Shown here one piece after another: positions 34,404 through 45,587 of a DNA stretch of 64,000 nt (position 1 is the stretch's first letter; each line of letters opens with the position of its first letter). A program made the position numbers and the translations under genes. Below the pieces are notes generated by a model, which had not been told where the DNA came from, made no database searches, and saw only the letters and a program-made list of their open reading frames with translations. Source of the stretch: Tetracladium setigerum (lineage: Eukaryota; Ascomycota; Leotiomycetes; Helotiales); assembly GCA_031472005.1 (NCBI GenBank), contig PZJY01000002.1, forward strand, positions 124,001 to 188,000. Reading direction: 5' to 3'.

Positions 34404-35225
34404 TAAACTGTGTGCCATAATATGTACCAAAACCAAAAGAAATAAGATTACCTATCCATCAAAGTTGTTTCTTCATCGACAAACAAGTGCACCATTAAAC
34501 ACCTGCAAAGACGCTGACGATACGACAGCCAGGTTGTAAAGCTAGAGATTGAAGGCATCAATGTGAGAGGAGTGATAGAAGGTCAATTCAATAAGACACT
34601 CTACTTCTTGAACAACAGATCAAAGAAGGAGGCTTCGCATTTCGCATGGGCCTCGCTGGGGGTCTCTCACGGGGTCATGCACCTGTAACGTGCTTGCAGC
34701 GTGTTTCCTGCAAGCACTCTAATTTTTGGAGGGAATGCTGCACACGAGAACTTGACCAATATCTTCGACTTCCAAAAGACACAGAAAACTTTAACAATGG
34801 AATTATTGTAGCTCCCATCAAAACATCTAATTGAAGATTCGTGATTCTTATAAATCAACAATCCACACGTGAAGGAGCTGGGCCCCTGTCAAAGCACCGG
34901 CTTAAGTGGTTTCGCGACGCCGATTCGCTTCTCTTAGCGTGTGCAAAACAACGCGTCTGACAAAGTCGCGTTGCTCCCCAAGACAGAGCCTTTGAAAAAC
35001 ATCCTCCTCCCCATCTCAACGCCAACCTTCTCCCTCTCTTTCTCTCTCTCCAAACAAACAACACAACCTCAACTTTCTCTTCCTCTCCGCCTTATTGATT
35101 GATTGACTGTGTTTAATCATACATCAACCACCCTCCTTGAATCTTCTTCACTCCTCGAAGCAGAATTCTCTCTCCCTCCCCTTTTCCCCAACCCCTCCTG
35201 TCGACCACATCCTCTCATCACCAAG
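34404..35225. other. Intergenic, promoter of RNR large subunit
   Basis: About 820 bases. The last 250 contain GC-rich CGCG words, an ACGCGT box and a long CT-rich leader (about 35020-35220) up to the start codon. No gene is recognised. Confidence 0.55.
34951..34956. promoter_or_regulatory. ACGCGT (MCB/MBF-type) box upstream of RNR
   Basis: A perfect ACGCGT lies 270 bases before the RNR start, with CGCG words close by (34911-34916 and 34966-34970). In yeasts this box binds MBF and drives S-phase RNR transcription. Use in this fungus is inferred. Confidence 0.5.
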
Positions 35226-38126
35226 ATGTTTGTTTTCAAGCGAGGTAAGTCTCTTTCCTTCCTTTCCTTACAGCTAGCATCTAACAGCTTCCAGATGGAC
35301 GCAAGGAGCGTGTTCAGTTCGACAAGATCACAGCTCGTGTCTCGAGACTGTGTTATGGCCTCGATGCCGACCACGTCGACGCTGCAGCAATCACACAAAA
35401 GGTTATCTCTGGTGTTTACCAAGGTGTAACTACAATTGAGCTAGACAATCTTGTAAGTCGGCCTGCTTTGTCCTGCTCGCTCAACGCCTAGATTCATCTC
35501 CTCGCCACTTGCTAACCCCTTTCAAGGCCGCAGAGACTGCAGCATATATGACCGTTACCCACCCTGACTACGCCATCCTTGCTGCTCGCATTGCCGTATC
35601 CAACCTCCACAAGCAGACCAAGAAGCAATTCTCGACTGTCATCTCCGACCTATACCACTATGTCAACCCACGGAACAAGAAGGCTTCACCTATGATTTCA
35701 AAGGGCACATTCGAGACCGTCATGAAGCATGAGGCAGAACTCAACTCGGCCATCGTTTACGACCGTGACTTCAACTACCAATACTTCGGCTTCAAGACCC
35801 TTGAACGATCATATCTCCTCCGTCTCGATGGCAAGATCGCCGAGCGTCCACAACACATGATTATGCGAGTGGCCGTTGGCATTCACGGTGACGATATCGA
35901 GGCTGCCATTGACACATATAACTTGATGTCCAACAAGTACTTCACACACGCCTCTCCTACCCTCTTTGCTGCTGGTACACCACAAGCCCAGCTTTCATCG
36001 TGTTTCCTCATCGACATGAAGGAGGACAGCATTGATGGTATCTACGACACATTGAAGACTTGTGCCATGATCTCCAAGAATGCTGGAGGTATTGGTCTCA
36101 ATGTTCACCGAATTCGTGCTACGGGTGCCTACATTGCCGGTACCAACGGAAACTCCAATGGCATTGTTCCCATGCTGAGAGTCTTCAACAATACGGCTAG
36201 ATACGTTGACCAAGGTGGCAACAAGCGCCCTGGTGCTTTTGCTATCTACCTCGAGCCATGGCACGCTGATGTCTTTGAGTTCCTTGATCTCCGAAAAAAC
36301 CACGGAAAGGAGGAAGTTCGTGCTCGCGATCTTTTCTACGCTCTGTGGATTCCTGATCTTTTCATGAAGCGTGTTGAAAAGAACGGAGACTGGACTCTCA
36401 TGTGCCCTAATGAGTGCCCAGGATTGGCTGATGTCTATGGTGATGAGTTCGAGGCTCTCTACGAGAGCTACGAGCGTGAAAATATGGGTCGTAAGACTAT
36501 CAAGGCCCAAAAGCTTTGGCACTCTATCCTCGAGGCTCAAACAGAGACCGGAAACCCTTTCATGCTGTACAAGGATGCTTGCAACCGCAAGAGCAACCAA
36601 AAGAACTTGGGCACGATTCGTTCTTCTAATCTCTGCACTGAGATTGTCGAGTACTGCGCACCAGATGAGGTTGCTGTCTGCAACTTGGCTTCCTTGCTCT
36701 TCCCACCTACGTTGATATGAACAATGGCACCTACGACTTCCAGATGCTTCACAAGGTCGTCCAGGTTGTTGTCAAAAATCTTAACAAGATCATTGATATC
36801 AACTACTACCCGGTTCCCGAGGCCCGCAAGAGCAATTTCCGTCATCGTCCTATCGCTGTGGGTGTTCAGGGCCTCGCTGATGCGTTCTTGGCTCTCCGTC
36901 TTCCTTTTGACTCTCCAGAGGCAAAGCACTTGAACTCCCAAATCTTCGAGACCATCTATCACGGTGCTTTGACTGCTTCCATCGAGCTTTCCAGGCTACA
37001 TGGTTCATATGAGACCTACGAGGGTTCTCCAGCATCCAAGGGAGAGCTCCAGTACGACATGTGGGGAGTAACTCCTACTGATCTTTGGGATTGGGACTCT
37101 CTCAAGGCAGACATGGCTCAACATGGTCTCCGCAACAGTCTACTCGTCGCACCTATGCCAACTGCTTCCACCAGTCAAATCCTTGGCTTCAACGAGTGCT
37201 TCGAGCCATACACCTCGAACATTTACTCTCGTCGTGTTCTTGCTGGAGAGTTCCAAGTTGTCAACCCATGGCTTCTCAAGGATCTCGTTGATATGGGTCT
37301 CTGGTCCAACAACATGAAGAACCGTATCATCGCTGATGGTGGATCCATCCAAAACATTCCCAACATCCCCGCTGATATCAAGGCCCTGTACAAGACTGTT
37401 TGGGAGATTTCTCAACGTACCATTGTCCAGATGGCTGCTGATCGTGGTGCTTTCATTGATCAGTCTCAATCGATGAACATTCACATGAAGGATCCAACTA
37501 TGGGCAAGATCACAAGTATGCACTTCGCAGGCTGGAAGTTGGGTCTTAAGACCGGCATGTACTACCTCCGTACAATGGCTGCTTCGGCACCTATCCAGTT
37601 CACTGTTGATCAAGAGGCACTTTTGGTCGCCGACACCAATGTTGCTCGTGAGCGAGTCCAGAAGAAGAGAGCTGCCCCAGGCGGGTTCATCAGTCAATCC
37701 TCTACAACTAACTCAGCTGCTCCTCGTCCTATGTACATGAAGCAGAACTCCAGCAACTCTGTGGCTAACGGTGTGCCAACCCCCACTGCCACTCCTCCTC
37801 CAGTGACGGAGAACAAGAAGTTCAACGCCGCTGCTGTCATCCAAACTCCATCCTTCAAGGCTGATGTTCCTGAAGGCGATAGCCCAAAGGCACTTGCAAC
37901 TGAGCCTTCATTATCCCCACCAACGGAGGAGGCACTCCCCGAACCAGCTGTTGGGGCAAAGAAGCAGGATGAGGACGTTGAGGGTGAGAGTGGTGAGAGA
38001 GAACACGACATCTATGCCGATGCAGTCTTGCAGTGTAAGTTTTCCGTATTCTTGTGATAGAGCTAGACTAACAATTTCACAGGCAGCATTGATAACAAGG
38101 AGGCATGTGTGATGTGCAGTGGTTAG
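35226..38126 (+). CDS. Ribonucleoside-diphosphate reductase large subunit, one frameshift
   Basis: The class I R1 subunit reduces ribonucleotides to deoxyribonucleotides. Exons 35226-35244, 35295-35452, 35527-38034 and 38083-38126 give 909 residues after one correction. The first exon encodes MFVFKR and joins DGRKERVQFDKI, the ATP-cone. Marks are NAGGIGLNVHRIRATG, EPWHADVFEFLDLRKNHG, SNLCTEIVEY, PMPTASTSQILG and the C-terminal redox pair CVMCSG, which lies on the last exon. The frame breaks near 36692-36697: adding one G (TTGCT to TTGGCT) gives NLASLALPTYVDMNNGTYD instead of a stop at 36720. The protein is essential, so this must be a sequence error unless a second copy exists. A Ser/Pro/Glu-rich linker of about 110 residues precedes the redox tail. 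Confidence 0.95.
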
Positions 38127-39330
38127 ATTTGATGCTTGTGTTTTGATGAAGAAAGGATGGATATAATGGTTGCATGCTCACGCTTACGGGTTGTATTTTT
38201 TCGGTTATTGCGATGCGTTCTTTTTGGAGTTGGAGGATGATACGATTGATACATATTCATCGCTTTGGATGAGTTAATTGCTTTGCGAGGCAGACCTGAA
38301 TTAAGATTGTGTGGATTGATTGGTGGATGAATTGCAAGAATACCAGACGCTTCGATCCCTGGATTGGATGAATCGGAGAAGAATTAGGGTATTCATTCTC
38401 CTGGTAGTGGGCCATTCATAGACGAGCTAGTTAGTTTGTATCTTATCTTAAGTTGAGAGTTACACGGCCCTTAGTGAAATCAATCACTTGCTTGTTAGTT
38501 CTTGTTCTTTCTCGTAGGTGCGACTTCGTAGATACGTTATTAGTGTTCAATTCTCAAGGGAGTGAATACCATTTCCAATCCAACAAGACCTACCTCTGCA
38601 TGGAAGAGATGTACTGTACGTATACTAGGCGGCAGGCGCGGCAATATATTCATGACTTTTTCATGAAATCGTGCATCATGCAGGAGGACGAGGAGAAGAT
38701 TGATCGGATCTGCTGCTCTGCATGTATGTGCATAGTTTCTCTATCTGTCTACCTGCCTTGCGTATCTACCTGCTTGCCTGTCTACATGTCAGCCTGTCGC
38801 CTATCTGCCTGCTTGCTTACGCTACAACTTGCAAGGGAAACACGGTAAGGCCGGACCAGACCCAGACCAGGCAGGGAGTGGATATTTTGAAAGGGCCGAT
38901 GGGGTATATCTCTCTGCATATGTTGTATTTGCTGTGGATTGAGATGTACTGTACTACAGTGCGTCAATCTGAATGCGTACTCAATCACCCATTTCCCTGC
39001 CTTTCTGCCTGCCTGCTTGCCTGCTTGCACCTATCTGCCGAATTGACGTTACAGTCCCAACAACTTCTTTTCCCCGAATTAAAAGCAAGACAAACATCAG
39101 CAGCAGCAACAGCCAGTTTTTCTTTTTTTGGGTATGCCGTATTCGCATATAGCAGCAATTCTGTAGTTTCAGAGAATCAGAAGCAAAGCAAGGAAGCAAG
39201 GGAGCAAGCAAGACGAAGAAATGTGGGGAAAGTAACATAAGAAAGAAAGAAAGAAAGATAGATAGATAAGACAGACAAACAGTGCGCTGAGACATATTAA
39301 ACAGCGGGGAAATCTTGAGATTAGAAGATA

Positions 39331-40073
39331 GATGGATGGATGGATGGACCTATTACCAACCTCTAATGCTTGTGAGCTAGGAAGCAAGGAAGAAATGGAA
39401 GGGAAGAGAACGGAAGAGGAGTAAGGAAAAATGGCCAGTGAAAAGATGGGAAAGGTGTGTGTGTGAGAATGTTGGAAACGAGTTTACCTGATGATCTAAA
39501 CAAGAAAGACGGGAATAGACGTCTGTTGGTACGTATGTATGTATGTATGTCTTGCATAACGACACTAACCCAGCCGCCACCACTGTCACACACACACACA
39601 CACAAAACCGAACCAGACTAATTTCTTTTTGTTATATCAGGCGCGAAAAAAAAGAAATTATGGAATGAAAAAGGACCGAGCAAGCTAGAAAAACAGGAAG
39701 GCAGGTAGATAAACAAACAGGCTAAGAAGGAAAGGGCGCTAGTAAGAAGCAGGTATTACGTGCATATTTCCCGGTAATATGGAGGTTGCTCACCCGCACC
39801 CGCGCACATCTGCCTAGGTATGATGTGTGTGTACAGTACAGTACATGCGTATATGTCTCATCTCGCTTCCAAGATATCTTTTGCTTTTTTTTTTTTTTTT
39901 TGGAGAGACGAGGAAGAGAAGGAGGAGGAGGAGTTTAGCTTGAGGCTGGGTTGGATGGATGGTTGGATGGTTGGATGGATGGAAAGACGGAATGGAAAGG
40001 AATGGAAATGGGGGGTGGAATTTGGAATTTGGAACCTTACTAGATGGGTGGATGGATGGATGGATGGATGGTT
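39331..40073. repeat. GATG/GGTT tetranucleotide repeats
   Basis: Imperfect runs of GATG units occur at about 39331-39348, 39951-39982 and 40045-40070, the latter two mixed with GGTT units. They generate the repetitive Met-Asp-Gly-Trp frames seen there. Confidence 0.8.
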
Positions 40074-42195
40074 ACTTGAAGATCTACTTCTAGAGACTGA
40101 CTAGAATTAATCCCGGTTGCTGGGGTCGGTCTGTCTCATCTCATGGAATAAGGATGAAGGAAACTTGTTTGCTTGCTTACTTGTATAAGTAATATAGGTA
40201 CAGTAAAAATACGGATCCGCCCTTTTTCTTCTAATAAACTAAATGACTGCATAAGTAAGCAGGTAACTCGGCCAAGCTCCCCAAAGTATAGATCTAAGGA
40301 AAGAAAACTTCAAGTGCACTTGAACTGGTTTGTGAAGCAGTCATCTAGGAGCATGAATTGAACTAAGCTGGTTTGGTGTGGTGTGGTGATGCAGAATCTA
40401 GAACTCGGAAACTTGGAATTTAGTATGTGGAAATGTGTAGGCAGGCGAGTAGTGCCTAGCTAATTTATTCGGTAAGGTAGGTATCCGTCTATAATCTATA
40501 GCAAGACAAGTGCGCTTTTGTGGATTGGTACCTAAGGAAGGTCAAGAAGGCTACCGACCTGTAAGCTGTAGGAAGGTGCGCTGGGATTTAGAAAGGGAAT
40601 CCCTCCCGGCTGGGCTCAGCTTGAATGTATGTATGTCTGTATGTGTATGTGCATGTGTCCGTACTATAACAGTTAGGCAATAGTTATTCTTTGACTTCCC
40701 AAGCTGAGGTGCAGGTGTTTCCTTGGGGATGAAGGTAGTTGGCGTTGAATTTCGCAGCTGAATGAATGGCAGCTAATCATATTGTTGATTCGGATTCTGC
40801 CGAGTTTAGCTGAGAAGTTGTGTTTGATTGGAATGAATGGATTGACTGTTCGGTGAGTGTGGTTGGCTGGCTGTTCGGTGTGGTGTAAAATGTAGTGGTG
40901 GTGGTGGTGGTGTGTGGTGTGGTCGACGGAGACGGATGCGTGAGTGAGGCAAGTGAGACTCATGTCTCACAGTACGAGTCCTTTCGGACTTGCGGCTTGC
41001 CATTGAGGATAGGAGATCCGAGAGTGAGAGAGAAGATATCTCTAATAGAAGGAATGTAATATTCTAGTGACGTTTGGGATATACTCCGTATTTCGTTCTG
41101 GAAGGCTGGATGGATGGTTTTTTGAGTTTGTGAGTGAGTCTTGAGTTGGAAATGTTTGAGGCGTTGTTGTTCCTCATTCTTGGTACGTGTGAGCATGCGT
41201 ACTGGATTATAGACTCGCCTGGGTATTGTACGTGGATGCGTACGTGGAGGATGAGTAATAGTAGAATTAGATAATAGAAATAATACTGCACAGTCCAGCT
41301 GATGTCAAGCGAGGATTATACTCGGTAATAATTGATTATTTGTGTTACTGTGTGCGTCGAATGAAATGAAATGATAGGAAATACTTGAGTAAAGAGCAGG
41401 GAGTGAAGTGAGTATTTGCTATGATATGATGAATGCGAGGAATGCGAAGCTATCTGTGGTCTTCTCCTTCAAGGTGACTTGAATTCATGCACGCATGATC
41501 TGATCTGATATCGACTGTTTCTCTCGCTGGTATAACTTGATATTATATTTACTAAACAAAGAACATTATCGCCACCCTGGACAAAGGAATATCTCATCTT
41601 TATTACATTATTACCTAGCAACGGTATCTGGATATCTACGATCCTTACTTACAGTAAGTGCTTTATAATTTGATCACTCACCTATTAGATCAGAAACCAG
41701 AGACGAGAAGAGATACAATACACTCACATACCTCCATTCCTGTACTCTACCGTACTGTACCGACCACCCACCCCACCCAATAATCTGCACAACACTCCTG
41801 AACAGTACAGTCCAGTGTACATTCATACCATAACTACCTAAGCTACCTTCATACATACAATCTCGGTACTTGCAAGTACCACTGCCTACCTGCTGCAAAG
41901 AAGAAGAAAAAGCAAAGAAAATAAAACTGGAGAACCGGTACAAACGGCGCCCTTCCCCGTCCCTCCCCCGTTACTATTTTCTACTTTACCCCAGCCCAAC
42001 CCAAAATCCCATCGTTTTCTCATGCACAAATCTCCATCCAGTAGTCGAGTGGTAGGTAGTAGTAGTCGCTTGATTCGCTAGCTACAGTACAGTACTTATT
42101 GCTGTACTCCGTACTGTAGCATTCTCCGCAATCGGCCCCTTGTTTAGATCAGAGTAGTAGTGCATTTTGCCTCCTTTTGCCTCCCACACACCCAC

Positions 42196-42220
42196 GTACA
42201 GTACAGTACAGTACAGTACA
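42196..42220. repeat. (GTACA)5 array
   Basis: Five perfect tandem GTACA pentamers. This is the densest member of a family of GTACAGTAC/GTACTGTAC words spread over 39.8-48.4 kb and again near 54.9 and 61.5-62.3 kb. Confidence 0.9.
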
Positions 42221-43009
42221 CACCCACGCACCCACAAGCCAACCTACCTACTACTTGATGCGCTGAACGATGAACGAGTGAGTGAATGAGCGACGTAGCG
42301 ATGGAACGATGCAATGTGATGCGCGAGAAAAGTTAGTTTTTTGACTTGGTTGGGTGGGTGTGTGTGTGGACTGATGATTTGATGGAGAGTAGGTAGGTAG
42401 TTGGATGTTTGTGTGGGTGGATGTGGATGGATGATGATGTGGTTTGGGTTCAACGGACCGTCCCGCATCCAACTTTTTCCCGCTCTGCTTGCCTTTCTTG
42501 CCTTGCCTTGCTCTTGGGAATATTGGATTCCGTATTTGGCTTGCTTTCTCTCCCTCTCTCTCTCCCTCTCCTATCCTACATTCCTGACTTATTTCGTGAT
42601 CTCATTTCTTTCATTTCTCTTACGATCTGCGGTAGATATAAATACCCTCGGTTAGCAGATTTCCTTTTCTTTGCCGCCGTCCTCGATTTTATCCTATCTA
42701 TGAAATGTAAATAACCTTTGGACTTTTCCTCCAACCATCTATCCATCCATCTATCTAGACCAAAATCAAATCAAGTAAAGTCAACTTGAAATCAAACCTT
42801 TCAATCTAACCAGTACTTTCATTTCCCGATGATTCTAAGGTTTAGTAGCGGGGGGTTTATCTTTTGATCTTCATATCATGCAGGACTTTCGACCTCACTC
42901 ACTACTCCGCTCGGTAGTATTCTTCCATATTTCATTTCGTCCACTACTACGGAGTAATGGCTGGCCAGCAGCACCCACACACACGCACGGCACTTCTTCA
43001 ACCAGAAGA

Positions 43010-43620
43010 GGAAGTAGGACCGATAAGGGGATCGTGAACTTCATCTTCATCTTTTCATCTCCCATCTTGTTTTTCCCTTATATTTTTTTGGAGGACGGGG
43101 GGGTTCCCTTGGAGCTTTCTTTTTAACCCCCTTCCCCCTCATTTCATACTCCAGTAAGGTACTCTTCTTATCTTTCTAAACTCAATCTAAAGTATATCCT
43201 GTCCAATCCAATTCAATCTAGGTATCCAATCTATCCATTTCAATCCAATCAAATCCATCAAGGAAACGATCCAATTAAAAAACCAAACCAAACCCAATTC
43301 ATTCATCTAACAAAGCCGACATAAAACTAATCCATAAATTTCCAACCCAGCTACTGTAACAACCAACTTAAACCCAAATCGATTCAAGCCCCTTCGTCTT
43401 TCTCCTGTGATTTTTTCCTTCCCGATCTGAAAGGGTTTTGACGGCATTGATCTTCCCTTTCCTCCCCTTCAAAACCACTGCAGATGCGGGGATTTCTGCC
43501 GTACCACCGTACTACTCATTTCATAGTTCATACTCCGCACTCCGTACGTTTTTGTTCACGGGGTTCAACCACATTTCCAAAATAGGAAGTAGGGCCGAGA
43601 AAGGATCGTGAGATTTTCAT
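43010..43620 (+). repeat. Diverged direct duplication, 35-36 base core
   Basis: 43010-43044 and 43585-43620 share GGAAGTAGGRCCGA, then an A/G-rich stretch, then GGATCGTGA and TTCAT. Weaker similarity (CACGG, TTCAACCA, nearby TACGGAGTA-like words) extends upstream of both copies. Confidence 0.6.
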
Positions 43621-43640
43621 TTTTTTTGGGACCAAGGTTT

Positions 43641-43663
43641 GGGTTTGGGTTTGGGTTTGGGGG
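43641..43663 (+). other. Potential G-quadruplex, (GGGTTT)n
   Basis: Four G runs separated by exactly three T (GGGTTT three times, then five G), preceded by GGTTT. It matches the classic intramolecular quadruplex pattern. Confidence 0.7.
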
Positions 43664-44026
43664 TGTTTTTTTCTCTTCCTACACCGCCGCTGTCACCGCC
43701 GCGGGTCTACGTGGAAAGTTTTTATTTGGTTTCTTTGGAGGAGGGGAAAGGGGGGTTTTGGGGTCTTCTGATCCTTTTCTTTGCAGCGATCTCTCAATAA
43801 CATGTGGATGTGGGGGAAAACGATTATTCCAAAGGGACGGTTTTTTTCTGAGTAGAATCCTAGCAGACTAGGAATCCATAGCGAGAGCGAGTCCATTACG
43901 AAAAGAGAAGACTTTTTTTTGGCTGTTACTTCTATGTAAAGTACTGTCAGGTACAGTACAGTACCCACCAATCCGAAGATAGAGTAGATGGATATCCTTA
44001 TCTCTGGGATCTACACTTACGGAGTA

Positions 44027-44042
44027 TGTACAGTACTGTACA
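44027..44042. repeat. Perfect 16-base GTAC palindrome
   Basis: TGTACAGTACTGTACA reads the same on both strands. It directly abuts a TACGGAGTA nonamer at 44018-44026. Confidence 0.9.
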
Positions 44043-44306
44043 GTACAATACTTTGGTACCGGTGGATTTCACGGATGTATTCTTAGATTAATTTAATTGT
44101 GTGATACCATACAAATATAACCGTGGAAAATTTCACCGAGAGGGAGTAACTTCGGTACCTAGGTACTTTGAGTAAGGATAGATAGAGCCAACAGACAACG
44201 GACAACAAACAACAACAACTACAGCTGCTGTGCAACAACTCCACATGCATGCATGTGGTAGTATCAATCACGGTAGTAGTACTGTAGTAGGTAGTTGGTC
44301 TGTGTT

Positions 44307-44834
44307 ATGAACCTGTGATGTGTGTCCTAACGGTGTGGTGTGGGGACAGCAAAGATCCCAAGCAAGCTCAAGCTCAAGCTCAAGTTCAAGACCCAACCTC
44401 CAAAAGAGGGGGAAAGCAAGCGAGCGGGCAACGACCAAGACCTAGACCTAGAATCTCACGATACCTTCATGTTTTCCCGACTAGGAAAACAACAATCTCC
44501 CCTCCCCATGCACATGCAATAGCAGTCAAGAGCAGGAGCAGTAGGTTGATCCGTGTCATATGAACCTGTGATGTGATATAATCATCATATATCCTCCGTA
44601 ATATACGGAGTATAATAACTGATAAATAATGATGTGGGGGAAGCCCGAGATCCAGAGATCCAGAGACCGATCGAGGCCCAGGCCCAGACCAGTCCATCAC
44701 AGACTCGTGGCAGAAGTTCGGAACGACGAACCCCTCAAGAAGAAAAAAGGAGGGGTTGGGCCAAGCCAAGAAAAAGGCAGGCAAGGGGAGGGGACTCAAA
44801 TCTCACGATACCTTCATCTTTTCCCGACTAGGAA
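44307..44834 (+). repeat. Duplicated unit with conserved ends
   Basis: ATGAACCTGTGATGTG occurs at 44307-44322 and 44560-44575. A 36-base block (starting AATCTCACGATACC, ending CCCGACTAGGAA) occurs at 44452-44487 and 44799-44834 with one mismatch. Both pairs are in the same order and orientation, giving two units of about 181 and 275 bases whose interiors have diverged. Confidence 0.8.
44594..44610. repeat. CTCCGTA/TACGGAG inverted repeat
   Basis: Seven-base perfect arms (44594-44600 and 44604-44610) are separated by ATA. Confidence 0.9.
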
Positions 44835-45569
44835 GAGGAAGAGGAAGCAAGAAAAGCAAGGCGAACGAAGAGAAGAGGAGAAAAAGAGGTCATCCGATCA
44901 GATGTCAGTCATGCAAGAGAGAGATGGAAACAACCTTTTTTTTTTCTTTTTTTTTTCGGGCTTCTACAGTACAGTAAAAGCGAGGCCATGCGATGCCATG
45001 CGATGCGATGCGTGCTTGTGTGTTGGCCGCGCGCTGAGCCAGCTGGAGCGCGGCTGCACTAAGTCTAGACAGACTACTACTACTCGACGACGATGTCTGG
45101 TCTTGTACTGGTATGGCTGGATGCAATGCAGTGCAGTGGGATTAAAATTCCACGGCTCTGCTTCTTCGCTTTTGAGGGAGAGAGGGAGGGAGAGAGAGGT
45201 TGGCTTGTGATGGGAGGGTTAAAGGATGAACGAGACGTATTGTTTTGAATATTGTACTGTACTGAATACTGTACTGTACCCGACTACGACTACTTCTGAA
45301 GATTTTAAACCATAGGAGAGAGATAGAGAGATAGAGAGCGAGCGTGTGTATGTGTGTGTGAGGTGGAGGGAGGCCCAAGAAAGAGATGTGCCTGATCCCG
45401 ATACTTTTGGGTGATTGTCTGATGATGGATGGTGAGTGAGCTCGATCGATTGGAGAGATGTGGCATCGTGAGATCCAGAGTATTGTACTGTAGCTGTAGT
45501 GCCAGCAGATACACACAGACCAGCGTCATTGCTAGTGACGACGAGGTTTGTCTCTTCCCCTTGACTTGG

Positions 45570-45587
45570 CTGTACTGTACAGTACAG
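45570..45587. repeat. Perfect 18-base GTAC palindrome
   Basis: CTGTACTGTACAGTACAG is its own reverse complement. Confidence 0.9.

Noticed and set aside
36717..38057. Separate downstream gene starting at MNNGTYDFQ
   Set aside because: It is the C-terminal half of RNR, displaced by the single-base frameshift near 36695.
38453..39240. Cys-rich overlapping frames (131 and 172 codons)
   Set aside because: The apparent cysteine pattern comes from CTGCCTGC/CTACCTGC simple repeats; no start context, splice sites or domain.
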